Of a stretch of 5,941 nt of DNA, positions 1-5,903 are shown piece after piece (within the stretch, counting starts at the first letter, position 1; the number at the start of each line of letters is the position of its first letter). The notes under the pieces are model-generated. The model was given only the letters and a program-made list of their open reading frames with translations, did no database searches and had not been told where the DNA came from. Source of the DNA: Pseudomonadota bacterium (GTDB taxonomy: Bacteria; Pseudomonadota; Gammaproteobacteria; Steroidobacterales; Steroidobacteraceae); the NCBI GenBank assembly GCA_021792815.1, contig JAJYTX010000204.1:1-5941 (forward strand), written 5' to 3'. Made by a program: the position numbers and the translations under genes.

Positions 1-940
1 GGATCGGACCGGACTGGCTGACGAACTCGCGCAGCGGCTGGGCGATGCTCGCCAGCGCGGTGAAGAACCCGAACAGATCGCCGGTGCTCATCCGTCCGTA
101 GACGGTGGCGCGGATGGCGAGCCCCAGCACGAATGCCCCGCCGATCGCCGTCACCATCTGCACCGTCGGGTTGGACAGGCCGTTGGTGAGAATGAGCCGC
201 ATGTTCGAGCGCCGGTTGTGCTCGTTGACGATCTCGAACTGCGCTTCGAGGTGCGCCTGCGCGCCGTACACCTTCACCAGCCGCGGCGACTCGAAGCTCT
301 CCTTGGCGAGCCGGGTCACATCCTCCATGGAGCTCTGGATGCGCCGCCCGTAGCGGCGGAAATGCCGGTTGATGACCGACACCAGCCAGCCCGCGAGCGG
401 TCCCATGACGAGCGCGATCAGCGCCAGGCGCGCATCGAGCCACAGCAGCAGCGCGACCTGCGCGCCGATGGTCAGGCCGGCGCGCACCAGGATGACGATC
501 GAGGTGGTGCAGGCCTGGCCGATCTGCTCGCTGTTGTAGGTGAGGCGCGAGAGCAGCGCGCCGACCGCATGGCGGTCGAAGAACGCCACCGGCAGGTCGA
601 GCACGCGGCGGAAGACCTGCGAGCGGAACCGCTTGACGACGCGGCGGCCGACATAACCCATGAAATAGGTCTGGGTGAAGTTGCCGATTCCCCGGCCGAG
701 AAACAACCCGACCATCGCCAGCGGAATCCACACGATCATGCGCGGATCGGGGTGCCTCAGCACATCACCGAGCACCTTGGCGAGCAGGGTGAAACTGGCC
801 GTGCTCGCCGAGTACAGCGCCCCGCCGAGGATGCCGAGGGCGAACGCGGCCTTGTGCGGACTCAGATACCCGAGCAGGCGCCGGTAGATCGCGCCGGCGC
901 TCTGCTCCACAGCGGGCTCGCCGGCCGCGGCGCGCCTCAA
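1..940 (-). CDS. msbA: Lipid A export ABC transporter MsbA, N-terminal part (runs off the window)
   Basis: Reading the minus strand from 940 gives an uninterrupted frame of 313 codons that leaves the window at base 1. In the family, MsbA is a homodimeric inner-membrane half-transporter (about 580 residues) that flips lipid A-core from the cytoplasmic to the periplasmic leaflet using ATP. Visible here is the membrane domain: helices near residues 30-60, 68-95, 143-168, 170-192 and 255-280, and the start of a sixth near 290. The segment LPVAFFDRHAVGALLSRLTY (116-135) followed by NSEQI matches the MsbA-type SFFD..G.LLSR.TYDSEQV motif closely. The nucleotide-binding domain lies outside the window. 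I chose the TTG at 940-938: it overlaps the exbD stop as TTGA and has a GGGGAGGG Shine-Dalgarno at 954-947, seven bases away measured from GGAGG. The first alternative, GTG at 910, lacks this support. A different lipid-exporting ABC half-transporter is possible but less likely. Confidence 0.93.
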   Translation of the reverse strand, partial: MRRAAAGEPAVEQSAGAIYRRLLGYLSPHKAAFALGILGGALYSASTASFTLLAKVLGDVLRHPDPRMIVWIPLAMVGLFLGRGIGNFTQTYFMGYVGRRVVKRFRSQVFRRVLDLPVAFFDRHAVGALLSRLTYNSEQIGQACTTSIVILVRAGLTIGAQVALLLWLDARLALIALVMGPLAGWLVSVINRHFRRYGRRIQSSMEDVTRLAKESFESPRLVKVYGAQAHLEAQFEIVNEHNRRSNMRLILTNGLSNPTVQMVTAIGGAFVLGLAIRATVYGRMSTGDLFGFFTALASIAQPLREFVSQSGPI

Positions 941-1368
941 GAAGTACCCTCCCCGCGCGTCTTGACCGTGGCGATGTCGAGCTTCACGAAGCCGAGCTGC
1001 CCGAGCACGTCCATCGCCGTGACCACCGACTGTTGGGTCGCGCGCGCGTCGGCGCGGATGGTCACGATCATGTTGCGATCGGCGCCGGCCTGGCCGATCA
1101 ACGCGGCGCGCAGCGTGTCGGGACGGGAGTTGATCAGCTCGCGGCCGTTCACCAGGTAATCGCCCGCCTGCGTCACGGTGACCACCAGCGGCTCGGGCTG
1201 CGAGCGCGCGCCCGGCACCGCGCTCGCGTGCGGCAGGCGCACCTGCAGGCGCCCCTCCTCGGAGAACTTGCTCGAGAGCATGAAGAACACCACCAGCAGC
1301 AGCACCACGTCGATGAGCGACACGACGTTGATCTCCGGCTCCTCGTGACGGCGCGGATTGAGGTTCAT
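937..1368 (-). CDS. exbD: ExbD/TolR-family biopolymer transport protein
   Basis: This 143-residue protein has the ExbD/TolR build: a short cytoplasmic N-terminus, one transmembrane helix (about residues 16-34) and a periplasmic domain (about 45-143). The helix contains the family's essential proton-path aspartate, Asp20 in INVVSLIDVVLLLVVFFM, equivalent to Asp25 of E. coli ExbD. The periplasmic part carries VNGRELINSRPDTL and ADARATQQSVVTAMDVLGQLGF, typical of ExbD. With ExbB it should form the inner-membrane motor that uses the proton-motive force. The start is the ATG at 1368, which overlaps the exbB stop as ATGA; no strong Shine-Dalgarno precedes it, so reinitiation after exbB is likely. 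A longer in-frame opening up to 1560 would add 64 Arg/Gly-rich residues and overlap exbB deeply, so I rejected it. The gene ends in a TTGA overlap with msbA. The true partner (TonB-like or other) is not visible, so the exact role is inferred. Confidence 0.92.
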   Translation of the reverse strand: MNLNPRRHEEPEINVVSLIDVVLLLVVFFMLSSKFSEEGRLQVRLPHASAVPGARSQPEPLVVTVTQAGDYLVNGRELINSRPDTLRAALIGQAGADRNMIVTIRADARATQQSVVTAMDVLGQLGFVKLDIATVKTRGEGTS

Positions 1369-2045
1369 GTGCGGATCAGGCGGGCGGCCGGCGCGCCCGC
1401 GTCCGCCGTGTCCGCCCGGGCGGCCGCGGCCCGCGGCACGCGCGCGGCCATCTCGAGCGCATCGGCCATGCGCATCGCGTGTTTTTCCATCTCGACCACG
1501 AGCCGCTCGACCTTGCCGCGCAGATACCGATAGGCGATCAGCGAGGGAATCGCCACGCACAGGCCGGCCGCGGTGGCCACCAGAGCCTCGGCGATGCCGC
1601 CGGACAGCGCCTGGGGATTGCCCATGCCGCCGGCCTGGATGGCGTCGAACGCGCGGATGATGCCGGTGACGGTGCCGAGCAGCCCGAGCAGCGGCGAGAT
1701 GCCGGCGATCGTGCCCAGCGTGTTGAGGAAGCGCTCCAGCTCATACACCACGTGCCGCCCCGCATCCTCCAGGCGCTCCATCAGCACCTCGTACGGCCGG
1801 TGGCGGTTGGCCAGTCCCGCGGCAAGCAGCCGCCCGAGCGGCGAGTGCTGCTCGAGCGCGACGATGACCTTGTCGGTCACCTGACCGTTCTCGATGAGCT
1901 GCCAGACCTTCTGTGGGAGCTCGGCCGGCAATACCCGCTTATCCTGCAGCGTCCAGAGCCGCTCGAACACGATGGCCGCGGCGACGATCGAGCAGAAAAT
2001 GATCGGCCACATGAGCGGGCCGCCCGCCCGCACGATTTCCCACAT
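1365..2045 (-). CDS. exbB: ExbB/TolQ/MotA-family proton channel protein
   Basis: A 226-residue inner-membrane protein of the MotA/TolQ/ExbB family, the pentameric stator that surrounds ExbD and conducts protons. Helices are predicted at about residues 10-30, 105-131 and 150-173. The core motif FLNTLGTIAGISPLLGLLGT (106-125) and the segment GIAEALVATAAGLCVAIPSL (150-169) hold Thr125, Glu153 and Thr158, which correspond by motif to the channel residues Thr148, Glu176 and Thr181 of E. coli ExbB. After about residue 200 there is a low-complexity Ala/Arg tail that most short homologues lack. The ATG at 2045 has a GGGG seven bases upstream and is preferred over a TTG immediately before it (2048). 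The gene is first in an exbB-exbD-msbA operon and its TGA lies inside the exbD start (ATGA). TolQ is an alternative family name, but no tolA or tolB is present. Its placement beside msbA suggests an envelope transport role, which is inference. Confidence 0.92.
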   Translation of the reverse strand: MWEIVRAGGPLMWPIIFCSIVAAAIVFERLWTLQDKRVLPAELPQKVWQLIENGQVTDKVIVALEQHSPLGRLLAAGLANRHRPYEVLMERLEDAGRHVVYELERFLNTLGTIAGISPLLGLLGTVTGIIRAFDAIQAGGMGNPQALSGGIAEALVATAAGLCVAIPSLIAYRYLRGKVERLVVEMEKHAMRMADALEMAARVPRAAAARADTADAGAPAARLIRT

Positions 2046-2150
2046 CAATCGACCCCATTGGTTGGCGTCGGGACATCATACAGGAGCCGGGCCCGGCGCC
2101 GAAGCGCCACCCGGCCCCGCCGCGGCCCCGCATGATACAGTTCACGGATC
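2046..2150. promoter_or_regulatory. Divergent intergenic spacer between exbB and the DUF2062 gene
   Basis: This 105-bp spacer is the only long gap in the window and must hold the start signals of both the leftward exbB-exbD-msbA operon and the rightward DUF2062 gene. On the minus strand, TATGAT at 2080-2075 matches five of six bases of a sigma-70 -10 box and would place transcription about 20-25 bases ahead of the exbB ATG. The -35 position 17 bases further up is a poor match (TTCGGC). On the plus strand, CATGAT at 2131-2136 is a weaker -10 candidate with no recognisable -35. Neither promoter is secure from sequence alone. Confidence 0.35.
2086..2115. repeat. GC-rich imperfect inverted repeat (hairpin) in the divergent spacer
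   Basis: GCCGGG at 2086-2091 pairs with CCCGGC at 2110-2115, and inside it GGCGC at 2095-2099 pairs with GCGCC at 2104-2108 around a CGAA loop. The interruptions are CCC (2092-2094) on one side and A (2109) on the other. There is no T-run on either side, so it does not look like an intrinsic terminator. It lies just upstream of the -10-like TATGAT of exbB, where an operator would sit. In DNA this GC-rich, chance pairing is a real alternative. Confidence 0.4.
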
Positions 2151-2669
2151 ATGCCGCGTCGCCTGCTCAAGAAGGTGCTGCCTTCGCCCCAGTTCCTGCA
2201 CAGACACCGGATGCTGCGCCTGTTCGGCGACCGGTTGCGGGACCCGCGGCTGTGGGCCGTGCACCGGCGGGCCGTCACCGGCGCCTTCGGCTGGGGGCTG
2301 GCGATCTCCTTCATCCCGCTGCCGGTGCACTCGCTGGTCGCCGGCGCCGTGGCGCTCACCTGGCGGCTGAACCTGCCCACGGTCTACGGGACCGTCTGGC
2401 TCGTCAACAACCCCCTCACCATGGTGCCGCTGTATTACCTCGCGTACCGGGTCGGCACGCTGGTGCTCGGCGCCCCGGTGCACCCGTTTGCCTTCCACCT
2501 GAGCTTCCAGTGGCTCGAGTACGGCCTCGGCCCGGTGTGGCGGCCGTTCCTGCTCGGCTGTCTGGTGTGCTCGCTCGCCGCGGGGCTCGCCGGCTGGCTC
2601 GGTCTGGAGCTGCTGTGGCGCTTGCAGGTCAGACGACGCTATCGGGCGCGCCGCTGCGCCTCGCCGTAG
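2151..2669 (+). CDS. DUF2062 domain-containing membrane protein
   Basis: The only plus-strand gene I accept. It encodes 172 residues that match the DUF2062 family pattern: a basic N-terminus opening MPRRLLKKVLPSPQFL, then LFGDRLRDPRLWAVHRRAV (24-42), a hydrophobic segment with ISFIPLPVHSL (52-62), the hallmark NNPLTMVPLYYLAYRVG (86-102), and a last hydrophobic stretch near 129-157. Two to three membrane segments are likely, so it should be an inner-membrane protein. No biochemical function is established for the family to my knowledge. Homologues recur next to lol and exbBD genes in other Gammaproteobacteria (recalled), which suggests an envelope role without proving one. The ATG at 2151 has only a weak CGGATC upstream. 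The last 41 bases overlap the 3' end of lolD on the opposite strand, and the C-terminus is Arg-rich. Its orientation against both flanking operons implies its own promoter in the divergent spacer. Confidence 0.88.
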   Translation: MPRRLLKKVLPSPQFLHRHRMLRLFGDRLRDPRLWAVHRRAVTGAFGWGLAISFIPLPVHSLVAGAVALTWRLNLPTVYGTVWLVNNPLTMVPLYYLAYRVGTLVLGAPVHPFAFHLSFQWLEYGLGPVWRPFLLGCLVCSLAAGLAGWLGLELLWRLQVRRRYRARRCASP

Positions 2670-3375
2670 AAGCGGTGGCCGAGGCGTCCCGGGGCCGTTC
2701 AACCAGACGACCGGCCTCCAGCTCGTAAATGCGCTCCATGCGCGCGGCAAGCCGCGGATCGTGGGTGACGACCACGAGGCTCGTGCCGCGCTCGCGATTG
2801 AGCTCGAGCATCAACTCGAACACCGCCTGCGCGTTGCTGCCGTCGAGATTGCCGGTCGGCTCGTCGGCGAGAACGATCTTCGGTTGGGTCACGAGTGCGC
2901 GGGCCACCGCCGCGCGCTGACGCTCGCCGCCGGAGAGCTGATGCGGCCGGTGACCGAGCCGCCCGCCCAATCCGACCCGCTCGAGCAGCTCCCGCGCCTG
3001 CTCGCGGGCCTGGGCGACCGGCGTGCGGCGCACCAGCAGCGGCATCGCGACATTCTCGAGCGCCGAGAACTCCGGCAGCAGGTGGTGGAACTGGTACACG
3101 AAGCCGAGCGTGCGGTTGCGCAGCTCGCCCCGGTCGCGCTCGCTCAGGCCGTGGATGTCCCGCCCGTCGATCATCACCGTGCCGGTGCTCGGACGATCCA
3201 GGCCGCCGAGAATCTGCAGCAGCGTCGTCTTGCCCGACCCGGAGGCGCCGACGATCGAGAGCCGCTCGCCGCGGCTGATCGTGAGCTCGACGGCCGTGAG
3301 CACCTGCAGGGTCACGGGGCCCTGTTGAAAGCTCTTGCCCACCCCGCGCGCCTCGAGCACGCTGTCCTTACTCAT
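2629..3375 (-). CDS. lolD: Lipoprotein-releasing system ATP-binding protein LolD
   Basis: A 248-residue ABC ATPase that powers extraction of outer-membrane lipoproteins from the inner membrane for transfer to LolA. Motifs in order: Walker A GASGSGKTT (43-51), Q-loop glutamine 95 within YQFHHLLPEF, the signature LSGGERQ (147-153), Walker B IVLADEP (167-173) with catalytic Glu172, D-loop GNLD (175-178) and switch His205. The FHHLLPEFSALENV sequence after the Q-loop is characteristic of LolD rather than MacB or FtsE. The start is the ATG at 3375, with GGAGG at 3389-3385 nine bases upstream; it overlaps the preceding permease stop as ATGAGTAA. An in-frame extension to 3477 would add 34 Cys/Arg-rich residues and is rejected. 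The protein is about 15 residues longer than E. coli LolD; the extra tail (about 230-248) is encoded partly within the convergent overlap with the DUF2062 gene. Confidence 0.96.
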   Translation of the reverse strand: MSKDSVLEARGVGKSFQQGPVTLQVLTAVELTISRGERLSIVGASGSGKTTLLQILGGLDRPSTGTVMIDGRDIHGLSERDRGELRNRTLGFVYQFHHLLPEFSALENVAMPLLVRRTPVAQAREQARELLERVGLGGRLGHRPHQLSGGERQRAAVARALVTQPKIVLADEPTGNLDGSNAQAVFELMLELNRERGTSLVVVTHDPRLAARMERIYELEAGRLVERPRDASATASTARRSGAPDSVV

Positions 3376-4621
3376 GCCGCAGCGCCTCCGCGGGCGAGGT
3401 GCGCGCGGCGCGCCACGCCGGATAGACCGTGGCGAGCGCGCACAGCAGGAACGCGACGCCGCACACCCGCAGCACATCGAAACCCTGGACGTAGGCCGGC
3501 AGCTCGCTCATGTAGTACACCTGGGGATTGAGAAACTGGGTGTGCAGCAGCCGCTCGAGCAGACCGACCAGCGCCTCGAGGTGCATCGAGATCAGCACCC
3601 CGAGCCCCGCCCCGAGCGCCGTCCCGGCCAGCCCGATCAGCACACCCTGCACGGCGAACATCGCCAGCACGTTGGCGGGTCCGGCGCCGAAGGTGCGCAG
3701 GATCGCGATGTCGGACTGCTTCTCCTTCACGATCATGACCAGCGTGGCGACGATATTGAACGCCGCCACCGCCACGATCATCGAGAGGATCACGAACATC
3801 ATCGACTTGGTGATCTCGATGGAACGGAAGAAGTTGGCGTGCTTGTCCGTCCAGTCGCTCACGTAGTAGCCGGCTCCGCCGAGGTCGTAGGCGACTTTGC
3901 GCACCACCTGCGGGGCCCGCCACGGGTCATCGAGCTTCAGGCGCAGACCGGTGACCTGGTCGGGCCCCAAGCCGAACAGTCGCGCGGCGTCCGTCATATT
4001 GACCAGCGCCAGCTGCCGGTCGTATTCGTACATGCCGGAATGAAACAGACCGGCCACCGTGAAACGGCGCATCCGCGGCACGAGCCCGGCCGGAGTGGCG
4101 ATGCCCTCGGGAGCGATCAACACCACCGACTGGCCCACCCGCACCCCGAGCGCCCGCGCCAGGTCCACCCCGAGAATCACCCGGTACCGGCCCGGCCGCA
4201 GCGCATCGAGACTGCCCGCCGCCAGATGGCGCGCCAGCGCCGTGACGCGGATCTCCTGCGCCGGCAGCACCCCGCGCACCGTCGCGCCGGCGATGCGCTC
4301 GCCGTGGGAGAGCATGGCCTGCTGCTCGATGTAGGGAGCGGCGACCCGCACCTGCGGCTCGCGCTCGACCCGGCGCTGCACGGCCTGCCAGTCGCCGATG
4401 CGGCCCTGCAGGCCCATGATGGTCGCATCGGAAGTCACGCTCAGGATCCGGCTGCGCAGCTCGCGGCCGAAACCGTTCATCACCGAGAGCACCACGATGA
4501 GTGTCGCCACCCCGAGCGCCAGGCCGCACACCGACATCAGCGCCACGAACGATACGAATCCGCGTCGATGCGTCGAGCGCAGGTAGCGCGTGCCGATCAG
4601 CCACTCGTAGCGGGTGTGCAT
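3368..4621 (-). CDS. lolC: Lipoprotein-releasing system permease, LolC/LolE/LolF type (second copy)
   Basis: This 417-residue inner-membrane permease has the Lol architecture: helix 1 (about 23-48) ending in the conserved LSVMNGFGREL, a large periplasmic domain (about 50-270), three C-terminal helices (about 273-298, 316-344, 382-401) and the terminal motif ATVYPAWRAARTSPAEAL. KEKQSDIAILRTFGA (299-313) is the cytoplasmic coupling region that contacts LolD. Residues 171-187 (PEGIATPAGLVPRMRRF) resemble the LolA-binding Hook of E. coli LolC, with matching TP.G..P positions. However, the stretch before helix 4 (HTQFLNPQVYYMSELP) resembles E. coli LolE, so the LolC label is provisional and LolF-like is an equally good description. 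It starts 7 nt after the upstream paralogue's stop without a clear Shine-Dalgarno, and its end overlaps lolD by 8 nt, so all three genes should be co-translated as one operon. Confidence 0.93.
   Translation of the reverse strand: MHTRYEWLIGTRYLRSTHRRGFVSFVALMSVCGLALGVATLIVVLSVMNGFGRELRSRILSVTSDATIMGLQGRIGDWQAVQRRVEREPQVRVAAPYIEQQAMLSHGERIAGATVRGVLPAQEIRVTALARHLAAGSLDALRPGRYRVILGVDLARALGVRVGQSVVLIAPEGIATPAGLVPRMRRFTVAGLFHSGMYEYDRQLALVNMTDAARLFGLGPDQVTGLRLKLDDPWRAPQVVRKVAYDLGGAGYYVSDWTDKHANFFRSIEITKSMMFVILSMIVAVAAFNIVATLVMIVKEKQSDIAILRTFGAGPANVLAMFAVQGVLIGLAGTALGAGLGVLISMHLEALVGLLERLLHTQFLNPQVYYMSELPAYVQGFDVLRVCGVAFLLCALATVYPAWRAARTSPAEALRHE
3393..3433. repeat. Direct repeat, copy A: conserved permease 3' end
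   Basis: These 41 bases match 4654-4694 with two adjacent mismatches (3414-3415, CA versus AC). They encode ATVYPA(W/V)RAARTSPA, the conserved C-terminal motif of the two Lol permeases. The spacing between copies is 1261 bases and stays constant across the C-terminal third of the genes, so this is paralogy within coding sequence and not an inserted element. Confidence 0.85.
3734..3780. repeat. Direct repeat, copy A: permease helix 2 segment
   Basis: This 47-base block matches 4995-5041 at the same 1261-base offset with two mismatches (3744 and 3761). It encodes the second transmembrane helix core of the permease (IVAVAAFNIVATLVM). It reflects strong sequence constraint or past homogenisation between the two paralogues. 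Confidence 0.8.
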
Positions 4622-4628
4622 CGGGCGG

Positions 4629-5903
4629 CTACTCGTAGCGCAGCGCTTCGGCCGGCGAGGTGCGCGCGGCGCGCACCGCCGGATAGACCGTGGCCGCCGC
4701 CGTCAACAGCAGCGCCGCGACGCCGATCGCCGCGACGTTGGTCCACTTCACGACCGATGGGATGGTGGTGATGTAATACACGTTGGCGTTGAAGATCTGG
4801 AAGCCGAAGGTGCTCTGCAGGAAGTTGACGATGGGCGTCACGTGCCAGGCGAGGGTCAGCCCGAGCGCCACGCCGAGGGCCACGCCGAGCCAGCCGATCG
4901 TCAGGCCCTGGATGAGAAAGATGCCGAGCACCCGCCGCGGCGAGGCACCGAAGGTGCGCAGGATGGCGATGTCGGTGCGCTTGTCGTTCACCACCATGAC
5001 CAGCATGGCGACGATATTGAAGGCCGCCACCGCCACGATCAGCAGCAGAATGAGCGACATCATGGTCTTCTCGATGCGGATGGCGCGGAAGTACGCGGCA
5101 TTGTCCTGCGTCCAGTCGATGACCCGGAAGCCCCCGGGCAGACGCGAGCGCAGCCCTGCCGAGATCTGCGGCGCATCCAGAGCGTCGCGGTAGCGCACGC
5201 GCAGTCCCTGATCGAGACCGCCCGGCGGCAGCAGCGCGCGCACGTCCCCGATGTTGGCGTACACCAGCGAGGCGTCATCCTGCGCCAGCCCCACCGAGAA
5301 CACGCCGGCCACCTTGAACCGGCGCAGCTGCGGCACCGGCAACCCGCCGGCCGTGACGGCCGGGATGAGCAGCGTCAGCCGGTCTCCGGGCTCGATGCCG
5401 AGCTGCTCGGCGATCACCTCGCCGATGATCACCCGATCCGAGCCGCTCGTGAGGTCCGAGAGCCGGCCCGCCGTCAGCGCGCCGCTCAGCCGGCTGACCG
5501 AGGGCTCGGCCGCCGGGTCGATGCCGCGCAGCAGCACCGGCAGCATCTGCGGCGTGCGCACCGCGAGCGCCTGGATCTGCGCAAAAGGGGCCACCCCGGT
5601 CACGCCCGGGCTGGCCCGGATCAGCCGCTCGGCCGCGCTCCAGCGCGCCGCGCCGGCCGCCGCCCCCGCCGCGCCGGGCGGGCTCATCATGACCCGGGCA
5701 TCGGCATCGAGCGACAGCAGACGCTGTCGCAGGTCGTGCTCGAAACCGTTCATCACCGACAGAATGACGATCAGGGCCGCAACGCCGACACACACCCCGG
5801 CGAGCGAGGTCCAGGTGATGAATGACACGAAGAACTTGTGGGACCGGGCGCGCACGTAGCGCCATCCCACGAACAGCGACAGCGGATGAAACATTGCGCG
5901 CAT
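4629..5903 (-). CDS. lolE: Lipoprotein-releasing system permease, LolC/LolE/LolF type (first copy)
   Basis: First gene of the lol operon, a 424-residue permease with the same layout as its downstream neighbour: helix 1 (about 25-50, ending LSVMNGFEHDL), a periplasmic domain (about 55-278), helices near 281-306, 324-352 and 389-408, coupling segment NDKRTDIAILRTFGA (306-320), and C-terminal ATVYPAVRAARTSPAEAL. Its last 162 residues align without gaps to the neighbour at about 54% identity by my hand count, so the two are tandem paralogues. The region equivalent to the LolC Hook (PAVTAGGLPVPQLRRF, 181-196) is still proline-rich, while GFQIFNANVYYITTIP is LolE-like, so the lolE symbol is tentative. 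Residues 75-90 form an Ala/Gly-rich insertion absent from the neighbour. The ATG at 5903 gives the longest form; the ATG at 5894 (MFHPLSLFVGWRY) fits the usual family N-terminus and may be the real start. Neither has a clear Shine-Dalgarno. Confidence 0.92.
   Translation of the reverse strand: MRAMFHPLSLFVGWRYVRARSHKFFVSFITWTSLAGVCVGVAALIVILSVMNGFEHDLRQRLLSLDADARVMMSPPGAAGAAAGAARWSAAERLIRASPGVTGVAPFAQIQALAVRTPQMLPVLLRGIDPAAEPSVSRLSGALTAGRLSDLTSGSDRVIIGEVIAEQLGIEPGDRLTLLIPAVTAGGLPVPQLRRFKVAGVFSVGLAQDDASLVYANIGDVRALLPPGGLDQGLRVRYRDALDAPQISAGLRSRLPGGFRVIDWTQDNAAYFRAIRIEKTMMSLILLLIVAVAAFNIVAMLVMVVNDKRTDIAILRTFGASPRRVLGIFLIQGLTIGWLGVALGVALGLTLAWHVTPIVNFLQSTFGFQIFNANVYYITTIPSVVKWTNVAAIGVAALLLTAAATVYPAVRAARTSPAEALRYE
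4654..4694. repeat. Direct repeat, copy B: conserved permease 3' end
   Basis: Partner of the 41-base block at 3393-3433, with 39 of 41 bases identical, including an unbroken 21-base run at 4654-4674. It lies at the 3' end of the upstream permease gene. Such near-identity could support recombination between the copies, which would fuse the two permease genes. Confidence 0.85.
4995..5041. repeat. Direct repeat, copy B: permease helix 2 segment
   Basis: Partner of the block at 3734-3780, with 45 of 47 bases identical, encoding IVAVAAFNIVAMLVM of the upstream permease. Flanking sequence is clearly more diverged, so the similarity is concentrated in this membrane helix. Confidence 0.8.

Noticed and set aside
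218..1159. 313-codon open frame on the plus strand opposite msbA and exbD
   Set aside because: Hydrophilic antisense translation without motifs, while the minus strand encodes unmistakable MsbA and ExbD.
1369..1560. 64-residue upstream extension of ExbD
   Set aside because: Arg/Gly-rich and lies inside exbB; the ATG at 1368 in an ATGA overlap gives the standard ExbD N-terminus.
2142..2750. 202-codon minus-strand open frame across the DUF2062 gene
   Set aside because: Low-complexity Gln/Arg/Pro/His-rich translation, antisense to a recognisable DUF2062 protein and overlapping the lolD end in another frame.
3376..3477. 34-residue upstream extension of LolD
   Set aside because: Cys/Arg-rich and inside the preceding permease gene; the ATG at 3375 has a proper ribosome site.
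3335..4771. 478-codon open frame on the plus strand opposite the permease genes
   Set aside because: Rich in His, Arg, Gln and Asp with no domain, and fully antisense to a clear Lol permease; it is the usual GC-driven mirror of a real gene.
4614..5825. 403-codon open frame on the plus strand opposite the first permease
   Set aside because: Same His/Arg/Gln-rich composition and no recognisable family; antisense shadow.
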